The notes beneath the pieces are model-generated. The model was not told where the DNA came from and made no database searches. It saw only the letters and a list, made by a program, of their open reading frames with translations. A DNA stretch of 64,000 bases from Pseudomonas sp. Fl4BN1 (GTDB lineage Bacteria; Pseudomonadota; Gammaproteobacteria; Pseudomonadales; Pseudomonadaceae), in contig NZ_JAAARM010000002.1 of the NCBI RefSeq assembly GCF_009908285.1, positions 305,232-369,231 on the forward strand. Direction: 5' to 3'. Shown here piece after piece: positions 18,201-28,382 of the stretch; the stretch's first letter is position 1; each line of letters begins with the position of its first letter. The translations under genes and the position numbers were made by a program.

Positions 18201-18569
18201 TTACTTGATCAGGCGCCAAGTGAAGGGGTAGCGATAAGCCACGCCTTCTCCCGCCTTGACGCCGCCAATGATGGTCAGCACCAGGGCCCCGATGACCAGC
18301 AAGCCGAACAGAATGAACCCGATGAACACAAACATCAGCAGGAAACACACCGCCGAGGCGATCGCCACGGTCAGCTGGAAGTTCAGCGCTTCCTTGCCTT
18401 GAGCATCGATGAAAGGGTCGGTCTCTCGCTTGAGCTGCCAGAGAATCAACGGCCCGATCAACGCGCCAAACGGCACCCAGATCCCCAGCAAGGCAGATAA
18501 ATGACAAAACATCGCCCACTGCCGAACCTCATGGCTCGGCGTAGGCAGCGGCAGTTGTTCGTCGCTCAT
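18201..18569 (-). CDS. DUF4870 membrane protein
   Basis: A 122-residue protein with three hydrophobic segments (about residues 19-45, 66-85 and 88-104), matching the DUF4870 family. The family signature DPFIDAQGKEALNFQLT is visible, followed by membrane helices and a C-terminal YRYPFTWRLIK. Function is unknown. The ATG at 18569 is followed closely by WAMFCHLSALLG, the normal start of the family. It lies 30 bases behind rph and may be cotranscribed with it. Confidence 0.85.
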   Translation of the reverse strand: MSDEQLPLPTPSHEVRQWAMFCHLSALLGIWVPFGALIGPLILWQLKRETDPFIDAQGKEALNFQLTVAIASAVCFLLMFVFIGFILFGLLVIGALVLTIIGGVKAGEGVAYRYPFTWRLIK

Positions 18570-18599
18570 GGCGCTCTCCTTGCTGAAGACCCGCACTCG

Positions 18600-19322
18600 T
18601 CAGTCGGCGAGCGCTGCCTGTTGCAATTGAAAAATCTCGGTCATGCCTTTCTGTGCCAGCGCCAACATCGCATTCAATTCGGCAGGCTGGAACGGCGCGC
18701 CTTCGGCAGTACCTTGCACTTCGATGAAACCACCGGTGCTGGTCATCACCACGTTGAGATCGGTTTCTGCCGCCGAGTCTTCCAGGTAATCCAGGTCCAG
18801 GACCGGCTCGCCCTGGTACATGCCCACGGACACTGCAGCGATCATCTGCTTGAGTGGATCGCCGCCTTTCAGGCCGCCACGCTTCTTGATCACTTTCAAG
18901 GCGTCGACCAGGGCTACCATGGCGCCGGTGATCGATGCGGTACGCGTGCCGCCATCCGCCTGGATCACATCGCAATCGACATACAAGGTGACGTCGCCCA
19001 GCTTGGACATGTCCAGCGCGGCGCGCAGGGAACGACCGATCAGGCGCTGGATCTCCAGGGTCCGACCGCCTTGCTTGCCACGACTGGCTTCACGCTGGTT
19101 ACGCTCGCCGGTAGCCCGCGGCAGCATGCCGTATTCAGCAGTCAGCCAGCCTTGGCCCTGACCTTTAAGGAAGCGCGGCACGCCATTCTCGACGCTGACC
19201 GTGCAGATCACCTTGGTATCACCGAACTCGACCAGTACAGATCCCTCGGCGTGTTTGGTGTAGTTGCGGGTGATGCGGATCGAGCGGAGCTGATCGGCAG
19301 CGCGACCACTTGGACGTTTCAT
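18600..19322 (-). CDS. rph: Ribonuclease PH
   Basis: A 240-residue phosphorolytic 3'-5' exoribonuclease that trims tRNA precursors. It opens with [17 protein letters not shown] and contains the RNA/phosphate-binding [16 protein letters not shown] and the [19 protein letters not shown] catalytic block. The ATG at 19322 gives the classic start; a longer frame to 19361 was discarded because it would overlap the likely promoter -10 at 19360-19365. The gene is divergent from yicC. Confidence 0.97.
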   Translation of the reverse strand: MKRPSGRAADQLRSIRITRNYTKHAEGSVLVEFGDTKVICTVSVENGVPRFLKGQGQGWLTAEYGMLPRATGERNQREASRGKQGGRTLEIQRLIGRSLRAALDMSKLGDVTLYVDCDVIQADGGTRTASITGAMVALVDALKVIKKRGGLKGGDPLKQMIAAVSVGMYQGEPVLDLDYLEDSAAETDLNVVMTSTGGFIEVQGTAEGAPFQPAELNAMLALAQKGMTEIFQLQQAALAD

Positions 19323-19359
19323 AGGGGAACACCTGTACGAGGACGGAAAACTGCTGGAC

Positions 19360-19365
19360 ATTATA
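19360..19365 (-). promoter_or_regulatory. -10 element of the rph promoter
   Basis: A perfect TATAAT reads on the minus strand about 38 bases before the rph start codon. No good -35 was found at the usual distance, so strength is uncertain. Confidence 0.45.
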
Positions 19366-19469
19366 AAGCCCGCAACCGCGACAGGGCACGCCTAAAACGG
19401 CCAAAGACGCGTTTACTCCCCAGATCGGTCCTGTTACGACGACCTGCAGCCCATTCTCGGCACCAGGGT

Positions 19470-19499
19470 TTGGGGCCTCCGACTGCACTGCGCTACAAT
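19470..19499 (+). promoter_or_regulatory. Putative promoter of yicC-gmk
   Basis: TTGGGG (19470-19475) and TACAAT (19494-19499) are 18 bases apart, about 95 bases before the yicC start. Confidence 0.45.
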
Positions 19500-19582
19500 C
19501 CTGCGCCTTCGTCGCCTGTCGGCTTTAATTCATCACTATCAGGCCCGCTCAACCCGCTTGCGGTTGGCGCCGGCGCTGAATC

Positions 19583-19594
19583 GGAGGTACCTCC
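19583..19594 (+). promoter_or_regulatory. Palindromic Shine-Dalgarno site of yicC
   Basis: The 12-base palindrome GGAGGTACCTCC ends directly before the ATG. The GGAGG ribosome site can pair with the adjacent CCTCC, so the RNA may hide its own ribosome site, or two mRNAs could pair. Confidence 0.45.
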
Positions 19595-21089
<1,495 letters not shown>

Positions 21090-21157
21090 AACAGCACTTC
21101 CCAAAACCGCTGCAAGCGCTTTACATTGGCACTCGCAGCGCGTTGAAGAGCTTGGTC

Positions 21158-21194
21158 AAAAAATCAGCGCTTCCCTAAACGCTGGTGATTTTTT
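21158..21194 (+). terminator. Intrinsic terminator after gmk
   Basis: AAAAAATCA-GCG pairs with CGCTGGTGATTTTTT (with a small bulge) and ends in a T-run, upstream of rpoZ. Confidence 0.65.
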
Positions 21195-21257
21195 AAACTG
21201 TTGAGTCCGCTCGCCCATCCGGGCAGCGCGCATATTGCATTTGCTACGAGGAAGACC

Positions 21258-21521
21258 ATGGCCCGCGTAACCGTTGAAGACTGTCTAGAACACGTGGATA
21301 ACCGCTTTGAGCTGGTCATGCTCTCTACCAAGCGTGCCCGTCAACTGGCCACCGGCGGCAAAGAGCCGAAAGTAGCGTGGGAAAACGACAAGCCTACCGT
21401 TGTCGCCCTGCGCGAAATCGCTGAAGGCCTGATCAACTACGCAGTTATCGCCGAAGCCGAAATCGTTGAAGATGAGCCGCTTTTTGCTGCTTTCGAGGAC
21501 GAGTCCAACGAGACCGTCTGA
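21258..21521 (+). CDS. rpoZ: DNA-directed RNA polymerase omega subunit
   Basis: An 87-residue protein opening [20 protein letters not shown] with the conserved [12 protein letters not shown] helix. Omega helps assemble the beta' subunit and forms part of a ppGpp-binding site on RNA polymerase, so its position in front of spoT is functionally fitting. GAGGAAG upstream supports this ATG; an earlier in-frame start at 21201 would add a non-conserved extension. Confidence 0.97.
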   Translation: MARVTVEDCLEHVDNRFELVMLSTKRARQLATGGKEPKVAWENDKPTVVALREIAEGLINYAVIAEAEIVEDEPLFAAFEDESNETV

Positions 21522-21578
21522 GTCCATGCCAGGTCGACGTAGCACGGCGCGGGATCACAGCTTACGGCAGGAGACATG

Positions 21579-23684
21579 ATGCCGAGCATAGACGCCCTCG
21601 CCGATCGCTTATCGACCTATCTCGGCACGGACCAGGTCAATCTGGTCCGCCGAGCGTATTTCTACGCCGAACAAGCCCATGACGGTCAGCGCCGTCGCAG
21701 CGGCGAGGCGTACGTCACGCACCCACTTGCGGTAGCGAACATTCTTGCCGACATGCACATGGACCATCAGAGTTTGATGGCCGCAATGCTGCATGACGTG
21801 ATCGAAGACACCGGCATCGCCAAAGAAGCACTCAGTGCGCAATTTGGCGAAACCGTGGCCGAACTGGTCGACGGGGTCAGCAAACTGACCCAGATGAACT
21901 TCGAGACCAAGGCCGAAGCCCAAGCGGAAAACTTCCAGAAAATGGCCATGGCCATGGCACGCGACATTCGCGTGATCCTGGTCAAGCTGGCCGACCGCCT
22001 GCACAACATGCGCACTCTTGAAGTGCTGTCCGGCGAAAAACGTCGGCGGATCGCCAAGGAAACCCTGGAGATCTACGCCCCCATCGCCAATCGCCTGGGC
22101 ATGCACAGCATCCGCATCGAGTTCGAGGACCTGGGCTTCAAGGCAATGCACCCGATGCGTTCCGCGCGGATCTACCAGGCGGTCAAGCGCGCCAGGGGCA
22201 ACCGCAAGGAAATCGTCAACAAGATCGAAGAGTCCCTCAGCCACTGCCTGGCCATCGATGGCATCCAGGGTGAGGTCAGCGGTCGCCAGAAGCACCTGTA
22301 CGGCATCTACAAGAAGATGCGCGGCAAGCGCCGGGCCTTCAACGAGATCATGGACGTCTACGCGTTCCGCATCATCGTCGACAAAGTAGACACCTGCTAT
22401 CGCGTGCTTGGCGCTGTACATAATTTGTACAAGCCACTGCCGGGACGCTTCAAAGACTACATCGCCATTCCCAAGGCCAACGGCTATCAGTCGCTGCATA
22501 CCACGCTGTTCGGCATGCACGGAGTACCGATCGAGATCCAGATTCGTACTCGGGAAATGGAAGAAATGGCCAACAATGGCATCGCCGCTCACTGGCTGTA
22601 CAAATCCAGTGGCGACGAACAGCCGAAAAGCACTCACGCCCGGGCCCGTCAGTGGGTCAAGGGCGTACTGGAGATGCAGCAGCGCGCCGGCAACTCCCTG
22701 GAGTTCATCGAGAGCGTGAAGATCGACCTGTTCCCGGACGAGGTCTATGTGTTCACGCCCAAAGGCCGAATCATGGAGCTGCCCAAAGGCTCCACCGCGG
22801 TGGACTTCGCCTATGCGGTGCACACCGACGTCGGCAACAGCTGCATCGCCTGCCGGATCAACCGTCGCCTGGCCCCCCTGTCGGAACCCCTGCAAAGCGG
22901 CTCGACCGTGGAGATCGTCAGCGCCCCGGGCGCACGGCCAAATCCGGCATGGCTCAATTTCGTGGTTACCGGCAAGGCCCGCACCCATATTCGTCACGCC
23001 CTGAAGCTGCAACGCCGCTCCGAATCCATCAGCCTCGGCGAGCGCCTGCTGAACAAGGTACTCAACGGCTTCGACAGCGCCCTGGAAAAAGTACCGGCGG
23101 AACGCATCCAGGCCATCCTCCAGGAATACCGCCTGGAGCTGATCGAAGATCTGCTGGAAGACATCGGCCTGGGCAACCGCATGGCCTACGTCGTTGCCCG
23201 CCGCCTGCTGGGTGAGGGCGAACAGCTGCCAAGCCCGGAAGGCCCGTTGGCAATCCGCGGCACCGAAGGCCTGGTGCTGAGCTACGCCAAGTGCTGTACA
23301 CCGATCCCGGGCGACCCGATCGTCGGCCACCTGTCGGCCGGCAAGGGCATGGTTGTGCACCTGGACAACTGCCGCAATATCAGTGAAATCCGCCACAACC
23401 CGGAAAAATGCATCCAGCTCTCCTGGGCCAAGGATGTCACCGGCGAATTCAACGTCGAACTGCGGGTCGAGCTGGAACACCAGCGTGGCCTGATCGCGTT
23501 GCTGGCCAGCAGCGTCAACGCCGCCGACGGCAACATCGAGAAAATCAGCATGGACGAACGCGATGGTCGCATCAGCGTGGTCCAACTGGTGGTCAGCGTG
23601 CACGACCGCGTGCACCTGGCCCGCGTGATCAAGAAACTGCGCGCACTGACCGGGGTCATCCGCATCACCCGCATGCGTGCGTAG
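21579..23684 (+). CDS. spoT: Bifunctional (p)ppGpp synthetase/hydrolase SpoT
   Basis: A 701-residue RelA/SpoT homologue. Order: HD hydrolase domain (about 20-180, with HDVIEDT at 68-74 and LADRLHNMRTL), synthetase domain (about 230-350, with GRFKDYIAIPKANGYQSLHT), TGS domain (about 390-450, VYVFTPKGRIMELPKGSTAVDFAYAVHT), then helical and zinc-finger-like regions (CCTPIPGD) and a C-terminal ACT domain. It balances the alarmone during starvation. Two ATGs stand side by side (21576, 21579); the second is preferred because AGGAG at 21569-21573 is then five bases away and the length equals that of P. aeruginosa SpoT. Confidence 0.97.
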   Translation: MPSIDALADRLSTYLGTDQVNLVRRAYFYAEQAHDGQRRRSGEAYVTHPLAVANILADMHMDHQSLMAAMLHDVIEDTGIAKEALSAQFGETVAELVDGVSKLTQMNFETKAEAQAENFQKMAMAMARDIRVILVKLADRLHNMRTLEVLSGEKRRRIAKETLEIYAPIANRLGMHSIRIEFEDLGFKAMHPMRSARIYQAVKRARGNRKEIVNKIEESLSHCLAIDGIQGEVSGRQKHLYGIYKKMRGKRRAFNEIMDVYAFRIIVDKVDTCYRVLGAVHNLYKPLPGRFKDYIAIPKANGYQSLHTTLFGMHGVPIEIQIRTREMEEMANNGIAAHWLYKSSGDEQPKSTHARARQWVKGVLEMQQRAGNSLEFIESVKIDLFPDEVYVFTPKGRIMELPKGSTAVDFAYAVHTDVGNSCIACRINRRLAPLSEPLQSGSTVEIVSAPGARPNPAWLNFVVTGKARTHIRHALKLQRRSESISLGERLLNKVLNGFDSALEKVPAERIQAILQEYRLELIEDLLEDIGLGNRMAYVVARRLLGEGEQLPSPEGPLAIRGTEGLVLSYAKCCTPIPGDPIVGHLSAGKGMVVHLDNCRNISEIRHNPEKCIQLSWAKDVTGEFNVELRVELEHQRGLIALLASSVNAADGNIEKISMDERDGRISVVQLVVSVHDRVHLARVIKKLRALTGVIRITRMRA

Positions 23685-23708
23685 CCCGTCCAATACAAGG
23701 AGTCATTC

Positions 23709-24089
23709 ATGACCAAGACTGTTATCACCAGCGACAAGGCCCCTGCCGCCATCGGCACTTACTCCCAGGCGATCAAGGCTGGCAACACCGTCTACATGTC
23801 GGGTCAAATCCCTCTCGACCCAAAAACCATGGAACTGGTAGAGGGCTTCGAAGCCCAGACCGTCCAGGTGTTCGAGAACCTCAAGTCGGTGGCCGAAGCG
23901 GCTGGTGGTTCGTTCAAGGACATCGTCAAATTGAACATCTTCCTCACCGACCTGAGCCACTTCGCCAAGGTCAACGAGATCATGGGCAAGTACTTCGAAC
24001 AGCCTTACCCAGCCCGTGCCGCCATTGGCGTGGCCGCCCTGCCCAAGGGTTCGCAGGTTGAAATGGATGCCATTCTGGTCATCGAGTAA
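23709..24089 (+). CDS. ridA: RidA-family enamine/imine deaminase
   Basis: A 126-residue protein of the YjgF/YER057c/UK114 family. It hydrolyses reactive 2-aminoacrylate and related enamines released by PLP enzymes, protecting those enzymes from damage. The signatures [22 protein letters not shown] and [20 protein letters not shown] contain the ligand-binding arginine and glutamate. AAGGAG upstream of the ATG is well placed. It starts 24 bases behind spoT and ends at an intrinsic terminator. Confidence 0.95.
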   Translation: MTKTVITSDKAPAAIGTYSQAIKAGNTVYMSGQIPLDPKTMELVEGFEAQTVQVFENLKSVAEAAGGSFKDIVKLNIFLTDLSHFAKVNEIMGKYFEQPYPARAAIGVAALPKGSQVEMDAILVIE

Positions 24090-24095
24090 TACCCG

Positions 24096-24124
24096 CGGCG
24101 CAGCTGTCCAGGCTGCGCCGTTTT
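24096..24124 (+). terminator. Intrinsic terminator after ridA
   Basis: CGGCGCAG and CTGCGCCG form a perfect stem followed by TTTT. Confidence 0.75.
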
Positions 24125-24144
24125 CGTTCTGAAAGGATTTCGTC

Positions 24145-24885
24145 ATGCGCAAAGCGCTAGCTGTTTCGCTGCTCGCCGTATTACTCGGCGGTTGTGCCAG
24201 CGACCCCGCCAAACACGATGTCGGCGGCATCTGGATCAATCAGGTAGCGATCGACGCAGCCGCCAAGGGCGGCCCTTTGCGTGAAGCCCTCCAGGCTTAC
24301 GGCCCGAACCTGGAATGGGAACTCAATACCAAGGCTGGCCAGGCCCGCTACACCAACGGCTTCGAAACTGTCGAAGGCAAGGTGCTCAGCGATGGCTCCA
24401 GCACTGCAAAAGTCGAGATTTACGGCAGTGCCGCCACCGAACTGAAACGCAACGGTAAACGACTGCTCCAAGTGGCCAACGACAACGAACCTGAGCAGGT
24501 GTTTGACCGCCCCAAAGAGCCAGCACCTGAAGGTGCACCACTAGGTGCCAACTTCGAACGTGCCTTGTATTCGGCCTACCTGGGAGGCCAATGGAAAATC
24601 GTCAGCGGCCCGGGACTCGGCGCCGTAGTGCAGTTCCAGCCTGATGGCGCTGTACAGGGCCTGCCTGGTGCCGACCGCTATGCCTTGTGCCTGGCCGGCG
24701 ACTGCGCCTCCATGAGCGGCGGCAATGACAGCATCTGGCTGCAACTCAATGGCCAGGGCAACTCCTGGATCTTCGTGCGCAAGGATCAACAGCTGGAGAT
24801 CTTCCAGGCGGTCAACACGGCCCTCGCGGATGAAGTGCCCTCGCTGATGCCGGGCAACCAGCAGTGGCTGCTGGAAAAGCAATAA
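24145..24885 (+). CDS. Hypothetical lipoprotein
   Basis: A 246-residue protein with a lipoprotein signal: basic MRKAL, hydrophobic core and lipobox LLGGC with cysteine 17. No domain is recognised in the mature part, which contains an even mix of charged residues and a pair of cysteines (LCLAGDCASMSG, near residues 173-179) that could form a disulfide. The equivalent gene after ridA in P. aeruginosa (PA5340) is also uncharacterised. GAAAGGA upstream supports the ATG. It follows the ridA terminator closely and probably has its own promoter or depends on read-through. Confidence 0.8.
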   Translation: MRKALAVSLLAVLLGGCASDPAKHDVGGIWINQVAIDAAAKGGPLREALQAYGPNLEWELNTKAGQARYTNGFETVEGKVLSDGSSTAKVEIYGSAATELKRNGKRLLQVANDNEPEQVFDRPKEPAPEGAPLGANFERALYSAYLGGQWKIVSGPGLGAVVQFQPDGAVQGLPGADRYALCLAGDCASMSGGNDSIWLQLNGQGNSWIFVRKDQQLEIFQAVNTALADEVPSLMPGNQQWLLEKQ

Positions 24886-24893
24886 AGCCCCTG

Positions 24894-24998
24894 CAGCCGC
24901 CGAAGGCCATCGGTTGGGTGATGTAGCGTTCGACACGAGACGGGCTCTTACGGGCCCTCATCGTCAGAACCCAACCCGAGCCTTCGACGCAGCGACAG
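24894..24998. repeat. Imperfect inverted intergenic repeat, copy 2
   Basis: The left arm (GCCGCCGAAGGC...GGTTGGGT) is the near complement of the right arm (ACCCAACCC...GCCTTCG..GCAGC). The right arm matches 1901-1924 closely. It fills the space between two convergent genes, where it could serve as a terminator-like hairpin. Confidence 0.55.
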
Positions 24999-25003
24999 TC
25001 CGG

Positions 25004-25861
25004 TCAGCCCTGCCCCTCAAGAATCGCTGAATACCCCTCGCGATAACTCAGGTAGCGCGGCACCCAGCCCAGCGCCCTGGCCCGAGCATTGCTGCAACGC
25101 TTGCTACCGGTACGGCGCACGCTGGCATCATCTGCCCACTCGGTCACACCCAGGTATTCACGCAGCCAGTCGACCACCTCCGCCAACGGCGCAGGTGCGT
25201 CGTCCACACCGATATAGCAATCATCAAGCGCAACACCGCGATGGTCCGCCTTGAGCAGGAACGCCAACAACCCCGCTGCATCGTCCGCGTGGATACGGTT
25301 GCCGTACAGCGGCGGATCGATTGCCACGCGATAGCCGCGGCGCACCTGGGTCAGCAGCCATTCACGACCGGGCCCGTAGATGCCGGTAAGGCGCACCCGG
25401 CTGGCAGGAATCCCGCTGTTCAAGGCCACCTGCTCCGCCTCCAGCATCAAACGCCCGGAGTAGGCAGCAGCCTCGGCCACAGAAGTCTCGTCGACCCACT
25501 CACCGTCTTTTTGCTCGTAAACACTGCTACTGGAAACGAACAATAGGCGCTTGGGCTGCTGGCCATGTTGCTTGAGCCAGGCCAGCACATGCTGCAACCC
25601 TTCGATGTAGGCTGCGCGATACCCAGCCTCGTCGTGCTCGGTGGCTGCCGCGCAGTACACCAGGTAATCCGGGGCCACCTGGGGCCAATCCGCCGGGCAC
25701 TGCGCGGAGAACAAATCACCGGCAACGCCAATCACTCCCTGTGGCAGGCGCGACACCGTGCGGCGCAGGCCATGAACCTGCCATTGTTCAGCCAGCAGTT
25801 GAGTCGCCAAGCGACTCCCGACATCACCGCAGCCGGCGATCAAAACAGAGGGGGAGGACAT
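25004..25861 (-). CDS. NAD-dependent epimerase/dehydratase-like (extended SDR) protein
   Basis: A 285-residue Rossmann-fold protein. The nucleotide-binding motif is IAGCGDVGSRLA (about residues 8-19), a variant of GxxGxxG seen in atypical SDRs such as YeeZ. The catalytic-type Y in YSGRLMLEAEQ and the SSSSVYEQ segment are visible, so an oxidoreductase or epimerase activity is possible, but atypical SDRs often lack activity and the substrate is unknown. The ATG at 25861 has AGGAG eight bases upstream. It is divergent from exbB and shares that AT-rich control region. Confidence 0.82.
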   Translation of the reverse strand: MSSPSVLIAGCGDVGSRLATQLLAEQWQVHGLRRTVSRLPQGVIGVAGDLFSAQCPADWPQVAPDYLVYCAAATEHDEAGYRAAYIEGLQHVLAWLKQHGQQPKRLLFVSSSSVYEQKDGEWVDETSVAEAAAYSGRLMLEAEQVALNSGIPASRVRLTGIYGPGREWLLTQVRRGYRVAIDPPLYGNRIHADDAAGLLAFLLKADHRGVALDDCYIGVDDAPAPLAEVVDWLREYLGVTEWADDASVRRTGSKRCSNARARALGWVPRYLSYREGYSAILEGQG

Positions 25862-25948
25862 CAAAAAACTCCTTTCAGAAAGGTCAAGACTAGCCCTCGC
25901 ACTGGACGAACGGCTAGCAATCAAGGAAAAAAAGATACTCTATTACTT

Positions 25949-25977
25949 TTGTTAACAAGAATTACTTGCAATAATAA
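25949..25977 (+). promoter_or_regulatory. Sigma-70 promoter of exbB-exbD-tonB
   Basis: TTGTTA (25949-25954) and TAATAA (25972-25977) are separated by exactly 17 bases in the AT-rich stretch before exbB. Iron control by Fur is expected for this operon, but the best alignment to the Fur consensus here matches only about 8 of 19 positions. Confidence 0.6.
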
Positions 25978-26051
25978 CCACCCATTTTGTTCTCGGCCCT
26001 GCGAGGCCTAGAAGGACATCCCACCCTTTTCTCCTCTCAGGTCCGGCCAGC

Positions 26052-27050
26052 ATGACAAGCAATCAACTCTTCGCCTCGCCAACCAAACGCCCAAGCCCGC
26101 TGCGCGCCATGAGCGCGGTTGCAGCGCTGCTGTGCAGCCTGCTGCTGGCACCGACCGCAGCCTTTGCCGACCAGCACGCACCGGCCACCACGCCAGCTGC
26201 GACCGCACCGGCTGCCGAGCACTCAGCGACCGACCCAACAGCTCCCGTAGCGACCCCAGTGGCTACTGACCCGGCTCAGGTCGAAGGTCAGCCAGTCGTA
26301 GGTGAAGATGCTCCTGAAGTCCTCGAAGCGGACAACACCCTGGGCATGGCCCACGACCTGTCGCCTTGGGGCATGTACCAGAACGCCGACATCATCGTGA
26401 AACTGGTGATGATCGGCCTGGCCATTGCCTCGATCATCACCTGGACCATCTGGATCGCCAAAGGCTTCGAGCTGATGGGTGCCAAGCGCCGCCTGCGCGG
26501 CGAAATTGCCGCCCTGAAAAAGGCCACCACCCTCAAAGAAGCCAGCGCCGGTGCCGCCAAGGAGGGCACCCTCGCCCACCTGCTGGTACATGACGCCCTG
26601 GAAGAAATGCGCCTCTCGAGCAACAGCCGTGAGAAAGAAGGCATCAAGGAACGTGTCAGCTTCCGCCTGGAACGCCTGGTAGCCGCCTGCGGCCGCAACA
26701 TGAGCAATGGCACCGGGGTGCTGGCTACCATCGGTTCCACTGCACCTTTCGTCGGCCTGTTCGGCACCGTGTGGGGCATCATGAACAGCTTCATCGGCAT
26801 CGCCAAAACCCAGACCACCAACCTCGCGGTGGTTGCCCCGGGTATCGCAGAAGCCTTGCTGGCCACCGCCCTGGGCCTGGTTGCAGCGATCCCCGCAGTA
26901 GTGATCTACAACGTCTTCGCCCGCTCCATTGCCGGCTACAAGGCTCAGGTCTCCGACGCCTCGGCAGAAGTTCTGCTGCTGGTCAGCCGCGATCTCGACC
27001 ATCAGCCGTCCGAGCGCTCCGCACAACCGCACATGGTGAAAGTGGGGTAA
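26052..27050 (+). CDS. exbB: Biopolymer transport protein ExbB (TonB system)
   Basis: A 332-residue inner-membrane proton channel subunit, longer than E. coli ExbB because of an N-terminal signal-like helix (AVAALLCSLLLAPTAAFA, about 22-39) and an Ala/Pro/Thr-rich periplasmic segment to about residue 110. This extension is usual in Pseudomonas ExbB1. The core has three membrane helices, with the channel motifs GVLATIGSTAPFVGLFGTVWG and VVAPGIAEALLATALGL. With ExbD it uses the proton gradient to drive TonB. First gene of exbB-exbD-tonB. Confidence 0.95.
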   Translation: MTSNQLFASPTKRPSPLRAMSAVAALLCSLLLAPTAAFADQHAPATTPAATAPAAEHSATDPTAPVATPVATDPAQVEGQPVVGEDAPEVLEADNTLGMAHDLSPWGMYQNADIIVKLVMIGLAIASIITWTIWIAKGFELMGAKRRLRGEIAALKKATTLKEASAGAAKEGTLAHLLVHDALEEMRLSSNSREKEGIKERVSFRLERLVAACGRNMSNGTGVLATIGSTAPFVGLFGTVWGIMNSFIGIAKTQTTNLAVVAPGIAEALLATALGLVAAIPAVVIYNVFARSIAGYKAQVSDASAEVLLLVSRDLDHQPSERSAQPHMVKVG

Positions 27051-27056
27051 TCAGCC

Positions 27057-27485
27057 ATGGGCTTGCATTTGAAAGAAGGCGCAGACGACGATCTGGTCGA
27101 AAACCACGAAATCAACGTCACTCCGTTCATCGACGTGATGCTGGTGCTGTTGATCATCTTCATGGTGGCCGCCCCTCTGGCCACTGTGGACATCAAGGTC
27201 GACCTGCCCGCCTCCAGCGCCAAGCCGGCGCCGCGACCGGAGAAGCCGGTATTCCTCAGCGTCAAGGCCGATCAGCGCCTGTTCCTCGGCGAAGATGAAG
27301 TCAAGGCCGAAGCCCTTGGCGCGACCCTCGACGCCAAGACCCAGGGCAAGAAGGACACGACGATCTTCTTCCAGGCTGACAAAGGCGTGAACTACGGCGA
27401 CCTGATGGGTGTGATGGATGCCCTGCGGGCTGCCGGATACCTGAAAGTCGGCCTGGTCGGACTTGAGACGGCAGCCAAGAAATGA
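27057..27485 (+). CDS. exbD: Biopolymer transport protein ExbD
   Basis: A 142-residue protein with one membrane helix near the N-terminus (VMLVLLIIFMVAAPLA). The conserved proton-carrying aspartate is in NVTPFIDVMLVL, about residue 24. The remainder is periplasmic. It starts six bases after exbB and its stop overlaps the tonB start (ATGA at 27482-27485), so the three genes are translated together. Confidence 0.96.
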   Translation: MGLHLKEGADDDLVENHEINVTPFIDVMLVLLIIFMVAAPLATVDIKVDLPASSAKPAPRPEKPVFLSVKADQRLFLGEDEVKAEALGATLDAKTQGKKDTTIFFQADKGVNYGDLMGVMDALRAAGYLKVGLVGLETAAKK

Positions 27486-28234
27486 TCACGACGCGCCAAC
27501 GATTGACGCGTTACAGCGGTAGCCTGGCAGTGGTGCTGGGCGTCCATGCGATGGCGATCCTGCTCGCCCTCAACTGGTCCAAACCACAGCCGATGGCCAT
27601 TCCACCCCAAGCCATGGTGGTGGAACTGGCGCCTGCCCCTGTGCCGCCGCCTCCGGCACCGCCCAAAGTGGTGACACCGCCGCAACCTCCGGCACCGGTT
27701 GAAGAGTTGCCACTGCCGAAACTGGCGGAGGCACCGAAGCCGACCATTTCAGTCCCCAAGCCGGCCAAGCAGAAGCCCAAGCCCCAGCCGCCCAAGCCGG
27801 AGGTCAAACCTGAGCTGCCCAAGGAAAAACCTTCCGAGGAAAAGCCCAGCGACGCACCACGGGTCAACGCACCTTCCGACAAGACGGCACCGTCCACTGC
27901 CGGCCCGTCTCCGGCGCAAGCAGCAGCCAAGGCCACCTGGCAAGGCGAACTGCAGGCACACCTGGCAAAGTACAAACGCTACCCGGGTGAAGCCCAGCGT
28001 CGCGGCAAGGAAGGCACCAACAGCCTGCGCTTTGTAGTCGATTCAGAGGGCAAGGTACTGTCCTACGAACTGGTTGGACGCTCGGGCAATGCCGATCTGG
28101 ACCGGGCTACTCTGGACATGATCCGTCGTGCCCAGCCACTGCCCAAACCTCCTGCCGACATGCTGAGCAATGGCAGCGTGGAAATCACAGCCCCCTTCAA
28201 CTACGAGATCGACAAGACTCGGGGTCGTCGCTGA
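27482..28234 (+). CDS. tonB: Energy transducer TonB
   Basis: A 250-residue protein with an N-terminal membrane anchor (SLAVVLGVHAMAILLALNW, about 12-30), a Pro/Lys-rich periplasm-spanning linker (about 45-130) and a C-terminal TonB_C domain (AHLAKYKRYPGEAQRRGKEGTNSLRF from about residue 159, ending near the C-terminus). The SHxxx-type helix histidine is present as H20. It links ExbBD to outer-membrane receptors for siderophores and other large nutrients. A hairpin lies shortly after the stop. Confidence 0.94.
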   Translation: MITTRQRLTRYSGSLAVVLGVHAMAILLALNWSKPQPMAIPPQAMVVELAPAPVPPPPAPPKVVTPPQPPAPVEELPLPKLAEAPKPTISVPKPAKQKPKPQPPKPEVKPELPKEKPSEEKPSDAPRVNAPSDKTAPSTAGPSPAQAAAKATWQGELQAHLAKYKRYPGEAQRRGKEGTNSLRFVVDSEGKVLSYELVGRSGNADLDRATLDMIRRAQPLPKPPADMLSNGSVEITAPFNYEIDKTRGRR

Positions 28235-28241
28235 TCAGCGC

Positions 28242-28265
28242 AAGGGCACCTTTGAAGGTGCCCTT
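28242..28265 (+). terminator. Stem-loop after tonB
   Basis: AAGGGCACCT and AGGTGCCCTT form a perfect 10-bp stem with a four-base loop. No U-run follows, so it may act as a 3'-end stabiliser as well as a weak terminator. Confidence 0.6.
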
Positions 28266-28382
28266 CGCGTATCTGGAACCTGCTCGGGACATTGGCAGGT
28301 GTCACACTCCGCCCTCAGTCTGATAACGTGCGCCTATCGATTGCAGCCGGTATGCTTGGCCGCAACCTCATGGACGCCCGCT

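Noticed and set aside
21609..23693. 694-codon open frame on the minus strand
   Set aside because: Antisense to spoT with no known domain.
25955..25985. Possible Fur box in front of exbB
   Set aside because: Best alignment to the 19-base consensus had only about 8 matches, so it is not called even though iron control would make sense.
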